A DNA stretch of 64,000 nt, taken from contig CANSOA010000002.1 of the NCBI GenBank assembly GCA_947648495.1, positions 62,001-126,000 on the forward strand. The letters are read 5' to 3'. This DNA comes from an uncultured Clostridium sp. Lineage in GTDB: Bacteria > Bacillota > Clostridia > TANB77 > CAG-508. Positions 52,842 to 63,696 of this stretch are shown here, piece by piece. Each line of letters opens with the position of its first letter. The stretch's first letter is position 1. The notes under the pieces are model-generated. The model did not search any database, was not told where the DNA came from, and saw only the letters and a program-made list of their open reading frames with translations. The translations under genes were made by a program, and so were the position numbers.

Positions 52842-53493
52842 TTAGAAAAATTTTTTAAAAAATATTAAAAAATTTGTAGAAATGTAAACTTCAATAAAAC
52901 TAGCCATGATTGACACTACAAGTGTAATTAGCATAATAATTGTATGTCTTAAAAATTCTACCTTCATATTTACATATTTATCTTGTCGTAAATTTTTATA
53001 TAACTTAATTCCACTATTGGATAACATAAAAATCATGGGCAAAAAAATTAGGTTTTGTAATAATAATGATAATACAGCAAAAATGCTACCGAGACTTCAC
53101 TCCTAGTGTAGCAATCATGGCTGATACTGTATATCCGATGGAAAATCCTTTATAAATGATGACAATATAAATCAGAAAACTTCCTAAAATCGTGCAACCC
53201 AAAAACCAGATGAGAGCAACAAATATGACATTTTGCTTCATACTTTGCGTTAAAATAACCGTTTTATTAATGTCATCTGATTTTTTTATGTTCTCTTTTA
53301 AAGAATTAACGTAAGATCCGATTTCTTCCATCTGCATTTCATTTGCATAATTGATGAACGCAATTCCTGCAATAATGCCTATACAAAACAAAAACATTAA
53401 CATAAGAAAACTTTTTTTATTATTTTTTAGGTAATAAGAAAATACACTTTTATTCATAGACCTCTTCCTTTTTCTATTTTTAAGTGTATTCAT
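52842..53493 (-). CDS. spoIIM: Stage II sporulation protein M-like, two ORFs joined by a +1 shift at CGG (53091-53089)
   Basis: ...TVSAMIATLGVKS + skip C + GSIFAVLSLLLQNLIFLPMIFMLSNSGIKLYKNL; 0-frame has TAG right after CGG. Confidence 0.85.
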
Positions 53494-53505
53494 GTATTCT
53501 CTATT

Positions 53506-54693
53506 TTATTCTACTTTTCCGTAAACTCCGCCTCCTCCTTCTACGATGTGCATTTTGCCTTCTCTGGCTAAAATAATCTGCTCTGCAATCTTGCTTCCAA
53601 CAACTGCTTCTATATCATCTTTGGAAATTTTATGTAATATTGTCATTTCTGTATTAAAATGGTTGAGTAATTTGTCTATCGTTCTGCTTCCTAAGCCAGG
53701 AATGAAACTAAGCGGGATTTGGTAAACATATTGAGGTCGAAAATCTGGACTTTTGTTTTTTTCTTTATCTTTAATCATCTCAATTCGGTCAAAAACACCC
53801 ATTGTTATAATTTTGCTATCACAAGAATCACATTTGGTAACTGGCACGGTTCCTTCAATTCTTTTATCACAAACTTCGCAATAGGTTCTGTGATATTTGC
53901 CAAGTTTGGGGTCTAATCCATAATTGGCTACAATTTTGCGCCCACCTTCATTTTTTAAAGCTTTGCAAAATTCTGCAAAACTAATCTCTTGCAATTGTAT
54001 TTTATTGTATTCTCTGGCGATTTTAGGAAGAGAATGGGCGTCTGAATTGGTGAGAAAAGTTTTGGTTTCTAGTTCTGAAATCTGATCCGCTAAAAAAGTG
54101 TCAGAACTCAAACCAAGCTCGATAGCTGGAATTTTGTCATATTTCTCTTGAAAAATTCGTCTTAAAGAAGCTGTACAATTTCCATAAAAACTTTTGTGTG
54201 GTGTAAAACAATGAGCTGGAATTAGAATTCCATTGTATTTTTCTACAATGTCGATTAATTCATAAGCTGAAATATTGGCTCTTTGCGAACTAAGCGTTAT
54301 ATTTTTGATATGCGTAGCCATTTCATTGGAAAATGCTTTAATATCATTTAAGGTTGGAAAATAGCATAAATTATGCGCACTTCCTGTCTTTCCTTCATCA
54401 TTTATTTCCGCTGTTTCAATTTCACTTCCCAAAATAATGCAAACTTTATTTTGATAAATAATGCCACCATCTGGAATTTCAAATGCTTCTCCGTTTTTTA
54501 AGAATTCTTCGATGTCTTCTATGACATATGGTGATGCACAATCAATAATTCCCACTATTTGAATTCCTTTTTTTTCAGCACATTCTTTGGCGATATTAGC
54601 AAAATTCAAACTTTTTGCCCCTGTTATTTTGATTGGTTTTCCTTTTTCACTCCTGCCAATATGTACATGTAAATCTGCAAATACTTCATACAT
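53506..54693 (-). CDS. PHP-domain/endonuclease Q-like protein
   Basis: FADLHVHIGRS; LIPAHCFTPHKSFYG; CEVCDKRIEG...CDSCDSKI; FIPGLGSRTIDKLL. Confidence 0.8.
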   Translation of the reverse strand: MYEVFADLHVHIGRSEKGKPIKITGAKSLNFANIAKECAEKKGIQIVGIIDCASPYVIEDIEEFLKNGEAFEIPDGGIIYQNKVCIILGSEIETAEINDEGKTGSAHNLCYFPTLNDIKAFSNEMATHIKNITLSSQRANISAYELIDIVEKYNGILIPAHCFTPHKSFYGNCTASLRRIFQEKYDKIPAIELGLSSDTFLADQISELETKTFLTNSDAHSLPKIAREYNKIQLQEISFAEFCKALKNEGGRKIVANYGLDPKLGKYHRTYCEVCDKRIEGTVPVTKCDSCDSKIITMGVFDRIEMIKDKEKNKSPDFRPQYVYQIPLSFIPGLGSRTIDKLLNHFNTEMTILHKISKDDIEAVVGSKIAEQIILAREGKMHIVEGGGGVYGKVE

Positions 54694-55862
54694 TAGTCTT
54701 CGTCCTCCCCTAATTTGCTTGCTACAACACTATGGTCTCCATCGTCGCTTTCATCTTTTGTGACAATAAATCCAGTTGAGATTGGTCTTGTTTTATGGGC
54801 TCCTGTGCTATCGATTGGATCATTGACAATCGTGTTGCCTACCACTAATACACTAGAGGTTCCCCCATCTAAATTGGCGGCATTGTAGGCACCGTAGTCT
54901 TGTAAAACATCAATCAAATCATCCATATCGGCTCCCGGTTTTGAGGCAGTTCTTCCATCGACTACTAAAAATAGCACTATTCCATCTTTTCTTTGCGCAA
55001 TTGCAGTTCTTGGCGCAGTTCCCCAACCACCATTTCCAACAACAGAGGAAGCTTTTCCATTAACAATCAAAAATGGTCCAAAAGTTACGGCATCTCGAAT
55101 ATCTTTTGCTTTTGCCTCTTTGACACTTACTTTTGAAGTTAAAATTAATTTATTATCTCTTGTAAATCCTATAATTCCGCCAGCCCCAGAATAGGCGGCT
55201 CTTGAGGTATACTCCCAATTGCAAATACTGACCCCTAGTGGTGAACCTCCTGTGCTATTGAAGTTTGGGTCATCAAAACCGCCACCATTGACGGCTAAAA
55301 TGGCATCATGATCCTCTGCCATAGTGGTTAAATATTGCCCAGATACACCAAGTTGCTTGGTACAAACTGTTTGAATTCTGGCTGGGTCATAAACTGCTAC
55401 TAAATAGCCAGAAAATTTCTTTTTGTTGATTTCTATAATTTTATAATCGTTGTTTTTTGGGTCACGCTCTAAAATTTGTCGTTCAAATTCATTTTCATAT
55501 TCTGTGACTTTATTGCTTGCAAAATGAATCATATTGGTGTCTGTATCTTCTGCAATTTCAATCACTTTGTTTCTGTTTAATACATCATTTATAACATCTT
55601 CATCATAAAACCAAGTTGCATAATATTGATGTGTCATAGTTGTCATGGCTGTTGTAATGAGCCATTCTCTGAAATTTTTCCAAGGTCCATATAACAATCC
55701 TAATCCTGTTACAATTCCGATGGAACCTACTATAAATAATCCTGCAAAAAATCTTTTTAATTTGATATGCCCTTGTTTTTTATTTTGTTTTCTCTCTCGT
55801 TTACTTCGTTTTAATTCTGCTCTTTCACTTTTGATCGCTTTGTCAATTGTACTCATTCTCAT
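54693..55862 (-). CDS. Phosphodiester glycosidase (NAGPA-like) family protein
   Basis: DAILAVNGGGFDDPN...APRTAIAQRKDGIVLFLVVDGR...NAANLDGGTSSVLV. Confidence 0.85.
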   Translation of the reverse strand: MRMSTIDKAIKSERAELKRSKRERKQNKKQGHIKLKRFFAGLFIVGSIGIVTGLGLLYGPWKNFREWLITTAMTTMTHQYYATWFYDEDVINDVLNRNKVIEIAEDTDTNMIHFASNKVTEYENEFERQILERDPKNNDYKIIEINKKKFSGYLVAVYDPARIQTVCTKQLGVSGQYLTTMAEDHDAILAVNGGGFDDPNFNSTGGSPLGVSICNWEYTSRAAYSGAGGIIGFTRDNKLILTSKVSVKEAKAKDIRDAVTFGPFLIVNGKASSVVGNGGWGTAPRTAIAQRKDGIVLFLVVDGRTASKPGADMDDLIDVLQDYGAYNAANLDGGTSSVLVVGNTIVNDPIDSTGAHKTRPISTGFIVTKDESDDGDHSVVASKLGEDED

Positions 55863-55900
55863 TTGTTAATCTATCCTTTCAAGATATGTTTCTTACAAAA

Positions 55901-55927
55901 TGCGGGCGATTTCTCATCGCCCCTACC
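55901..55927. repeat. REP-like repeat copy 5 (GCGGGCGATTTCTCATCGCCCCTACC)
   Basis: GGGCGAT...ATCGCCC palindrome. Confidence 0.65.
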
Positions 55928-56080
55928 CTTTTTATTGTATCTGATTTTTTCATTTTTGTCTATACTTTATAAAAAAATACATCAAAAATTCACAAATTTT
56001 GTCATATTTTGATGCAAAACATTGACTTTATTTTTATTTTTTAGTATAGTTAAAGAAATAATTATGAGGGGGAAATTTTT

Positions 56081-56944
56081 ATGAACGATTTAATGTCACT
56101 TTTATTCAAAACAAACGCTTTCAAAATATGTGAAGAAAATAAACCATTTTGGTATACATCTGGTAAAATTGGTCCATATTTTGTTAATACTCATTTCCTT
56201 TACGGAAGTACAGAATCTGCGCAACAACTTCTTGATTTCATTGATTTGCAACTAGAAACTGTGCCGAAAGACTTAATTCCAGGTAATCTTTTTGAAAAAG
56301 TTTTAAAGCAATATGAGAGCAATGAAATATATAAAACTGTCGTAAATAATTTGAAAGATTTTATCCAAGCTAAAATCGATTTATCAGTTATCGACTACAT
56401 TTCTGGTGGTGAAAGACGTGATTGGTATTTTTCAATTATCATCGCCTATTTACTTGGAAAACCACATATCACAATTTACAAAGATTTATCTGCAGTTGTT
56501 AATACCTGCGATTTTGAAGAAGCTACTCCAGTTACTAATTTATCTGGCAAACGTGTCTTACATATTGCAGACTTAATTACAATCGCCTCTAGCTATCTTC
56601 GCTCATGGATTCCTGCTATTAAAGCTTTGGATGCAAATATCGTAACAAGTATCGCTGTTGTAGACAGAATGCAAGGTGGCGACCAAGTACTAAATAATCT
56701 TGGAATTCGTTCTTTATCTTTACTTCAAATTAATGAGAATTTATTTCAAAAAGCAAAAGAATTAGGCATCATTAATGACGCACAACTAGAAATGCTAAAT
56801 GATTTTGCTGAAAATCCAGATAAATGCATGCGTGAATTTTTAATCAAACATCCGGAATTTTTAGAAAACGCACTTCATTCAGAAGATTCAAAAACAGCAA
56901 AAAGAGCGAAACTTTGTAAAGACCAAAACTTATATAACTTATAA
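56081..56944 (+). CDS. Phosphoribosyltransferase-like protein (OPRTase-like)
   Basis: FWYTSGKIGPYFVNTHFLYG; DYISGGERRDWYFSIIIAYLLGKPHITIYKD. Confidence 0.65.
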   Translation: MNDLMSLLFKTNAFKICEENKPFWYTSGKIGPYFVNTHFLYGSTESAQQLLDFIDLQLETVPKDLIPGNLFEKVLKQYESNEIYKTVVNNLKDFIQAKIDLSVIDYISGGERRDWYFSIIIAYLLGKPHITIYKDLSAVVNTCDFEEATPVTNLSGKRVLHIADLITIASSYLRSWIPAIKALDANIVTSIAVVDRMQGGDQVLNNLGIRSLSLLQINENLFQKAKELGIINDAQLEMLNDFAENPDKCMREFLIKHPEFLENALHSEDSKTAKRAKLCKDQNLYNL

Positions 56945-56946
56945 AA

Positions 56947-56981
56947 TGAAAGCGGAAAGGTTAATCTCCTTTCCGCTTTCA
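56947..56981. terminator. Bidirectional terminator TGAAAGCGGAAAGG...CCTTTCCGCTTTCA
   Basis: 14-bp perfect stem between convergent genes. Confidence 0.88.
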
Positions 56982-56995
56982 TTTTTCACTTTATT

Positions 56996-57490
56996 TTACA
57001 TCGTCTGCTGAATTTGCAATTCTCCAACTTCTTGGGCACGATTGTTTTCATCGTAATATATTACCTTATATTCATCTTCCATTTTTTCTAGCCTGAAGGT
57101 TCCAACTGTTTTTATATTTTCTTCCTGATCTTTTAGTTTTTGAATATTGATTTGATATATCCCTTCTTGGAAATTCCCTGCTTCGTCTTGAGTTTCCTCA
57201 ATGATTAGATTTTGTTTTAAAAATTCAATTACAACATTACTATTATACAATTCTGAAATATTTCGATTACTTGCTTTTGCTTCATTATTAAGTTCAATAA
57301 ATTTTTGCGTGACTTTGTAATTAATTCTTTCTAAAACATCTTCTTTGCTATATTCTGTCTCCACTTGAGCTACTCGATTTAACACACCATTTTTGCCAAC
57401 AATTTTATTAATCACCACACCTGCAATCGCAATGACTATAATAATTAGCAACACTAAAACTTGATAAGCAAATCCATTTTCTTTCCCCAT
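56996..57490 (-). CDS. Pilin-like membrane-anchored protein
   Basis: Single N-terminal TM with IVGKNGVLNRVAQVETEYSKEDV, similar in layout to the prepilin-like gene. Confidence 0.55.
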   Translation of the reverse strand: MGKENGFAYQVLVLLIIIVIAIAGVVINKIVGKNGVLNRVAQVETEYSKEDVLERINYKVTQKFIELNNEAKASNRNISELYNSNVVIEFLKQNLIIEETQDEAGNFQEGIYQINIQKLKDQEENIKTVGTFRLEKMEDEYKVIYYDENNRAQEVGELQIQQTM

Positions 57491-57649
57491 TTATATAGTC
57501 CTTTCTTTTTCGACATATTTCTTATGTATTGTACTATTTTTTGTTTTAAAAAGCAAGAGGATTTTTGATTTTTGTTAGATTTATACAAAAATCCTAAGAT
57601 TTTACTTAAGTATTCACCATTAATAAAGAAGAAGCCAATGACTTCTCCT

Positions 57650-58441
57650 CTAATTTTCTACCTTAATATCGCCACAATTGTTTTCAATTTTCAGCATCAC
57701 ATTAGCATGTCTGCTATTTTGGTTGACTTTTACATCCCCCAAATCCGTCTTTGCCTCAATATAAACTTCATTCGTCTTCCCAATCTTAATATCCCCAAAA
57801 CAATTTATAATTGACGAATCTTCCATAATGCTAGCAGAATCAATCTTCACATCTCCGCAATCTGACTTAATTTCCACTTTATTCGTAATCTCTGCGATTT
57901 TAATATCCCCATAATGATTCTCGACAAATGCATCTTTCGCCTTTCCCAACACTACATCTCCGCAATCTTCTTTGATGCGAATCACCGCATTTTCTAAACC
58001 ACACATCTGAATATCTCCATAATTCGCCTCAACATTAATTTCCTTTTCATAATTCTTTGGAATATAAATCACAATATCATTACTATAAAAACCAAATCCC
58101 AAAAAAACATTTTTACGTTTAAATTGTGAATAATCTATTCTTAACTCATCGTCCCTAAAATCTACCTTCAAATCCTCTGAATTTTCACCATAAACTACAA
58201 CTCGAACTTTCTCATCTATACTCTCTTCAAATCTAATGTCACCCGCAATTGACAATATTTCTAATTTTTCTATCGTTAATTGCTCATACGTTTGGTCAAA
58301 TATAATGGTATCACTCTTTTTCTTAGCCCATTTTTTTAACTTAAAATTCCCATTTAAAGCAACACATAAAAAAACAATCAATGCCACAACTATAATGCTC
58401 AACAAAACAATCAAACCAATCATCCATTCTCTATTTTTCAT
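57650..58441 (-). CDS. DUF4097-like membrane-anchored protein
   Basis: Repeated NYGDIQMCG/DCGDVVLG/HYGDIKIAE/DCGDVKID units after one TM. Confidence 0.75.
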   Translation of the reverse strand: MKNREWMIGLIVLLSIIVVALIVFLCVALNGNFKLKKWAKKKSDTIIFDQTYEQLTIEKLEILSIAGDIRFEESIDEKVRVVVYGENSEDLKVDFRDDELRIDYSQFKRKNVFLGFGFYSNDIVIYIPKNYEKEINVEANYGDIQMCGLENAVIRIKEDCGDVVLGKAKDAFVENHYGDIKIAEITNKVEIKSDCGDVKIDSASIMEDSSIINCFGDIKIGKTNEVYIEAKTDLGDVKVNQNSRHANVMLKIENNCGDIKVEN

Positions 58442-59087
58442 CCTCCTTATCCTCCTTTAGCATAAATAATAATTTAATAATTTGACAAATCAATCCGTTA
58501 ATAATAAAAATTATCCACGTAATATGCCAAGCCATCGTCGTAAAACTAACAATAAAATAGACAATCGTACAAAATGCTCCAACAATTCCATTGATTTGTT
58601 TGAAAATCTCTACTTCCCTCATTTCCTTTTTCGTTTTTTCAAACTTCGGAATAGACATATAATGTCTAACAAGTCTTGCAGTCGTAAAACCCACAACTAC
58701 CAAAAATACTGCACTTGCAATAATTGGATCGATCCATAAAAAAGCAACCGCCACAATAAAACCAGCAACTGCCAACAAATAAATAAAAATTGATGTACTC
58801 ACCACTTCAGCCGATTTTCTGCGCACTTCTTCTTTCGTTAAAACTTTTTCTTCCTCTTTAGCTTCGTCAAAAACTTTCTTTTCCTCTGGTTTTTTCCCAG
58901 TCAATAATTCCTCTGTGCCAATTTCAAATAATTCACACAATGGTACAATTTTGTCAAAATCTGGTGTACTCTGGTTCGTTTCCCATTTTGATACCGTTTG
59001 TCTTGTTACATTCAACTTTTCAGCAACTTCTTCTTGTGATAAATTTTTTGCTTTTCTTAGTTCAAATAATTTTTCTCCAAAATTCAT
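58431..59087 (-). CDS. XRE-family regulator with C-terminal TM segments
   Basis: MNFGEKLFELRKAKNLSQEEVAEKLNVTRQTVSKWETNQSTPDFDKI. Confidence 0.9.
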   Translation of the reverse strand: MNFGEKLFELRKAKNLSQEEVAEKLNVTRQTVSKWETNQSTPDFDKIVPLCELFEIGTEELLTGKKPEEKKVFDEAKEEEKVLTKEEVRRKSAEVVSTSIFIYLLAVAGFIVAVAFLWIDPIIASAVFLVVVGFTTARLVRHYMSIPKFEKTKKEMREVEIFKQINGIVGAFCTIVYFIVSFTTMAWHITWIIFIINGLICQIIKLLFMLKEDKEDEK

Positions 59088-59239
59088 CTTAAAAACACAA
59101 CTCCTTTCTTCTTTCTACTTAAAGAATATCATTTTTGCCAAGTTGCTTCTACCATTTTCAGTTGGAAATTTGTCAACTGAAATTAACATTTGCTTAATTT
59201 TAAGTATTTGCATAAGTTTCAAATAACAAACAATTCCAT

Positions 59240-60079
59240 TTAATTCTTGCCTTTCCCATATTCATCTAAAAAATGAACTGTTTTTCCATTTTTTCGGTAC
59301 GAAATCAACGTATCCAAATTCACATTTTGACTACTTCTAAAAATATTAATATCAATATTTTCATACTTTTTTCTTAAAGTTTTAATCAAAGCTTTGATTT
59401 CTTCCCTTTTAGAACTTCCATCTTGATTGTCACACTCTGTATAATGCTCTGTAAATCGGCAAGCACACCTGATAAAATCCAATTCATTTCGTTTTGCCCA
59501 ACGAATAATATTTTCTTCTTTCACATAATAAAGAGGACGAATCAGTTCCATTCCTGGATGAGACGTGCTACACACCTTTGGCATCATTGTTTGCATTTGC
59601 GCACCATAGAGCATTCCCATCAAAGTTGTCTCAATCACATCATCAAAATGATGCCCCAACGCAATTTTGTTACAGCCCAATTCCTTTGCTTTTTCATACA
59701 AATATCCTCTCCTCATTCTCGCACAAATATAGCAAGGATGGTCTTCAATATGAACAACTCGATTAAAAATATCTGTTTCAAATAGAACAATTGGAAGATT
59801 TAAAATTTTTGCATTTTGAATAATCTTCTGTGTATTTTGTTCATTATAACCTGGATTCATCACCAAAAAAACAAGTTCAAAATTCATTTTTCGGTGCTTT
59901 TTCAATTCCTGAAAACACTTTGCCATCAACATGGAATCTTTTCCTCCAGAAATACAAACCGCGATTTTATCACCATTTTCAATCATTTCAAACTCTTTTA
60001 CACCCTTGACAAACTTCGTCCAAATTTTATTTCGATAAGTCGTTACAATACTTTTTTCAACTTCTTCATATTTTTCCAT
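59240..60079 (-). CDS. TtcA-like PP-loop ATPase
   Basis: KIAVCISGGKDSMLMAKCF; CYICARMRRGYLYEKAKELGCNKIALGHHFDDVIET. Confidence 0.85.
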   Translation of the reverse strand: MEKYEEVEKSIVTTYRNKIWTKFVKGVKEFEMIENGDKIAVCISGGKDSMLMAKCFQELKKHRKMNFELVFLVMNPGYNEQNTQKIIQNAKILNLPIVLFETDIFNRVVHIEDHPCYICARMRRGYLYEKAKELGCNKIALGHHFDDVIETTLMGMLYGAQMQTMMPKVCSTSHPGMELIRPLYYVKEENIIRWAKRNELDFIRCACRFTEHYTECDNQDGSSKREEIKALIKTLRKKYENIDINIFRSSQNVNLDTLISYRKNGKTVHFLDEYGKGKN

Positions 60080-60087
60080 AAAAACCC

Positions 60088-60765
60088 CTATTTTATTATA
60101 TCCTTCACAACTTCGCCAGCCATAATTAATCCCGCCACAGATGGCACAAAGGAAATGCTAGCTGGTACATGATTTTCCACTTTTATCGGTTCCTCTTTTG
60201 AATACACAACCTTTAAACACGTAATATTCCTTGCCTTCAACTCTTTTCTCATAATCCTAGCCAGTGGACACACACTCGTTTGAAAAATATCTGCCACTTC
60301 AAACTTGGTCGGATCCAATTTATTGCCAGTTCCCATACAAGAAATAATCGGAATATTTAAGCTTTGGGCTCGAACCACCAATTCAATTTTCGCTGTAACA
60401 GTATCCACACAATCCACAATATAATCCACATTTTTATCTAAAATTCCTTTCGTCTCTGACATAAAAAATTCTTGGAAAACTTCCACCTTTGCTTTTGGAT
60501 TAATTTCCAAAATGCGGTCTTTAGCAATTTGCACTTTTGGTTTTCCTACTGTTTTTTGCGTAGCAATTATTTGCCTATTCAAATTGGTAATATCTACTTC
60601 ATCATTATCAACCAAAACAAAATGTACAACTCCTGCTCGTACAAGTCCTTCCACAACATATGAACCGACTCCGCCAATCCCAAATACGGCAACTTTTGCT
60701 TTGTGTAATTTTTCGACATTCTCTTTTCCGATTAACATTTCTGTTCTTGAAAATTGATTTTGCAT
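60088..60765 (-). CDS. ThiF/MoeB/TcdA-family E1-like protein
   Basis: KVAVFGIGGVGSYVVEGLVRAGVVHFVLVDNDEVDITNLNRQI. Confidence 0.9.
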   Translation of the reverse strand: MQNQFSRTEMLIGKENVEKLHKAKVAVFGIGGVGSYVVEGLVRAGVVHFVLVDNDEVDITNLNRQIIATQKTVGKPKVQIAKDRILEINPKAKVEVFQEFFMSETKGILDKNVDYIVDCVDTVTAKIELVVRAQSLNIPIISCMGTGNKLDPTKFEVADIFQTSVCPLARIMRKELKARNITCLKVVYSKEEPIKVENHVPASISFVPSVAGLIMAGEVVKDIIK

Positions 60766-60852
60766 GGTTTCTCCTTTTTTCAAATTATACCATAAATTTA
60801 TCTTAATAGCAATTCTAAAGGACAAAAACGCACGATTTCTCGTGCGTCCTTT

Positions 60853-63397
60853 CTATTTTACCGTAAATCCTGCTTCTTCAATTACTTCTTTCATCTTACT
60901 GTCCTCAATTTCTTTCGTCATTTCTATAACTGCTTTTTTGTCCTCTAGATTCACTTCTACTTTTTCAATTCCTTCAATCGCTCCTAATGCCTTTTCTACA
61001 GTCATTTTGCAATGATTGCATTGCATACCTTCTATAAAAATTGTTTTTGTCATCTTTTTTTCCTCCTTTTTTATTTTTTTGTGTTTGGGGTCGATGCAAG
61101 CTTTGCCCTTATGGGTCCCAAATCTTCGTAAAGTTAGGGCATTTGTTACGACACAAACGGAACTTAGGCTCATAGCTAGAGCTCCAATCATGGGATTTAA
61201 CTTTAAACCAAATCCTAAATAAAATACTCCAGCAGCAATTGGTATTCCAATGCAATTATAAAAAAATGCCCAAAATAAATTCATTTTTATATTGCGAATG
61301 ACCGCTTTACTTAAATTAAGTGCAGTCACTACATCAAGTAGACTATTTTTCATCAGCACAACATCTGCTGAATCAATTGCAATATCCGTTCCAGAGCCAA
61401 TTGCTAATCCAACGTCTGCCTTAACTAATGCTGGACTATCATTAATTCCATCTCCTACAAATGCTATCTTTTTTCCTTGTTCTTGCAATTTTGCAACTTC
61501 TCTTTCTTTGTCTTGTGGCAACACTTCAGAAATCACTTTGTCAAGTCCCAACTTTTCTCCTATTGTTTCAGCAACCTCTTTATTATCACCTGTTAGCATA
61601 ACAACTTCAATATTTTCCTTTTTGAATTTCTCAATAGCTTCAAAACTACTTTCCTTTATCGTATCAGCAACACTGATTGCACCAATGACCTGTTCTTCCT
61701 TTGCAAAATAAAGAACTGTCTTGCCTTGCATCAAAAATTCCTTCACTTCATTTTCTATCTCTTGCAAAGCGATTTTATTTTCTTGCATATAAGCCAAGTT
61801 TCCACCAAAATAAGTTTTTTCCTTTATGATACCTTGTATTCCTCTTCCAGAAACACTCTGAAATTCTTCCACTTTTACCAATTCTATTTTTTCTTCATTT
61901 ACCTTTTCTAAAATTGCTCCTGCTAAAGGATGTTCCGAATTCTGTTCCAAACTTCCTGCAATTTGTAGTAACTCATTTTCGTCTATTTTAGAAATAATAT
62001 CAATCACTTTTGGTTTTCCGTTTTGTAATTGTACCTGTTTTGTCAAGTACAATAGTATCTATCAAATGCAATAATTCCAAACTCTCCGCTGATTTTATCA
62101 AAATTCCATTTTCAGAAGCTTTGCCAGTTCCAACCATAATTGCAACTGGTGTTGCCAATCCCAACGCACAAGGACAGGAAATCACCAAAACTGCAATTCC
62201 TACACTTAATGCAAATTCAAAGCTTTGCCCCTGTAAAATCCAGAAAATGCTTACTAAAACAGCAATTGCTATTACACAAGGCACAAACACTCCGCTTACT
62301 TTATCGGCTAATCTTGCAATTGGCGCTTTGGAATTTCCTGCTTCCTCAACCAATTGAATAATCTGCGAAAGCGTAGTATCCATTCCAACTTTTGTCGCTT
62401 TCATTTTAAAATAACCATTCTTATTGATTGTTCCCGAAATCACCTGATTTCCAACATTTTTTTCAACTGGAATACTTTCCCCTGTAATGCTTGATTGGTC
62501 AATACTCGAACTTCCTTCTATCACTATTCCATCAACAGGTATACCCCCTCCAGGTCTAATGACTAGAACATCTCCAAGCAAGATTTCTTCTACCGCTATT
62601 TCCATTTCTTCATTATTTCGCAAAATAATTGCTGTTTTAGGCGCTAAATTCATTAATTTGCTGATGGCATCACTGGTTTTGTTTTTGGATTTTGTTTCTA
62701 GAAATTTGCCAACCGTTATTAAAGTAAGAATGGTTCCTGCTGATTCAAAGTATAAATCCATTGAAAATCTGTCTACTAATGCCATTTGATGATGCCCTAA
62801 ACCATATCCAATCATGAAGATTGCATAAATTCCATAAACAATTGCTGAAGTGCTTCCGATTGCAATTAAGGAATCCATATTGGGAGCCTTTTTCCAAAGT
62901 CTTCTAAAACCGACGATAAAATAGTTTCGATTGATATAGATAATTGGTAATACCAATAAAAATTGAGCGAACCCAAATATCATTGCATTTTCTGCGCCAT
63001 GAAATGTTTTCATCATAAAGTTTGGAATTGGTAAACCAAACCATTCATAAAACATGTGATACATGGCAAGATACATCAGCGGAATCCAGAAAATGACAGA
63101 TAGAATTAATCTTTTTTGCATGGATTTTAAAATGTTTTTGTTGTCAAGTTTGTATTCTTTTGGAGTTTTTTCTTTTGTTTTAGCATATTTAATGCTTGCT
63201 CCATATCCTGCATCTATAACCGCTTTTATGATTTTATCATTATCTAATCGGCTTTCATCATATTCTACTGTCATATCATTGGAAAGCAAATTGACATTTA
63301 CTTTTTGTACGCCTGACAACTTTTGAACCGCTTTTTCCACATGAGCTTGACAACTACTACATGTCATACCTTGAATTGCAAATCTCACTTTTTGCAT
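60853..63397 (-). CDS. copA: Copper-translocating P1B ATPase with a second HMA domain at the C-terminus; two ORFs joined by a +1 shift at CGG (62020-62018)
   Basis: GMTCSSCQAHVEKAV, CPCALGLATPVA, LDKTGTITK + skip C + GKPKVIDIISK; GDGINDSPAL; C-terminal GMQCNHCKMTVEKAL. Confidence 0.93.
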
Positions 63398-63410
63398 GAT
63401 TTTCCTCCTA

Positions 63411-63512
63411 TCATAGTTTCTTAATTACTTGCACTACTTCTTCTAATATATCCGTCTTCCCACATTGTATGTCATGTGTAACGCATGTTTTCAAATAATT
63501 TTTTAATCTAGC
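63411..63512 (-). pseudogene. CsoR C-terminal remnant (ARLKNYLKTCVTHDIQCGKTDILEEVVQVIKKL*)
   Basis: Reads like the end of CsoR-family repressors; no start codon or N-terminal half. Confidence 0.6.
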
Positions 63513-63518
63513 ATATTA

Positions 63519-63538
63519 TATACCCCCAACTGGGTATA
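63519..63538. promoter_or_regulatory. CsoR-type operator TATACCCCCAACTGGGTATA
   Basis: Pseudopalindrome TATACCC-N6-GGGTATA upstream of copA. Confidence 0.65.
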
Positions 63539-63594
63539 AGTCAAGAAAAAACATATGTATATTTGATGTCATCATTAATACATATGTTTTACCT

Positions 63595-63696
63595 TTACTT
63601 AAAATTTGTTTGTGTAACATAGATTTTCTTTTTTGGCACAGTATGAAATTCTAGCTTGATTTTAGATACTCCACTCGGCACTATTAATTCTTTATT
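63595..63696 (-). pseudogene. Fragment of the 208-aa family (KELIVPSGVSKIKLEFHTVPKKKIYVTQTNFK*)
   Basis: Matches VVPSGVSKIELEFDMASELIVPKKKIYVPQSEFE of 19167..19793. Confidence 0.65.
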
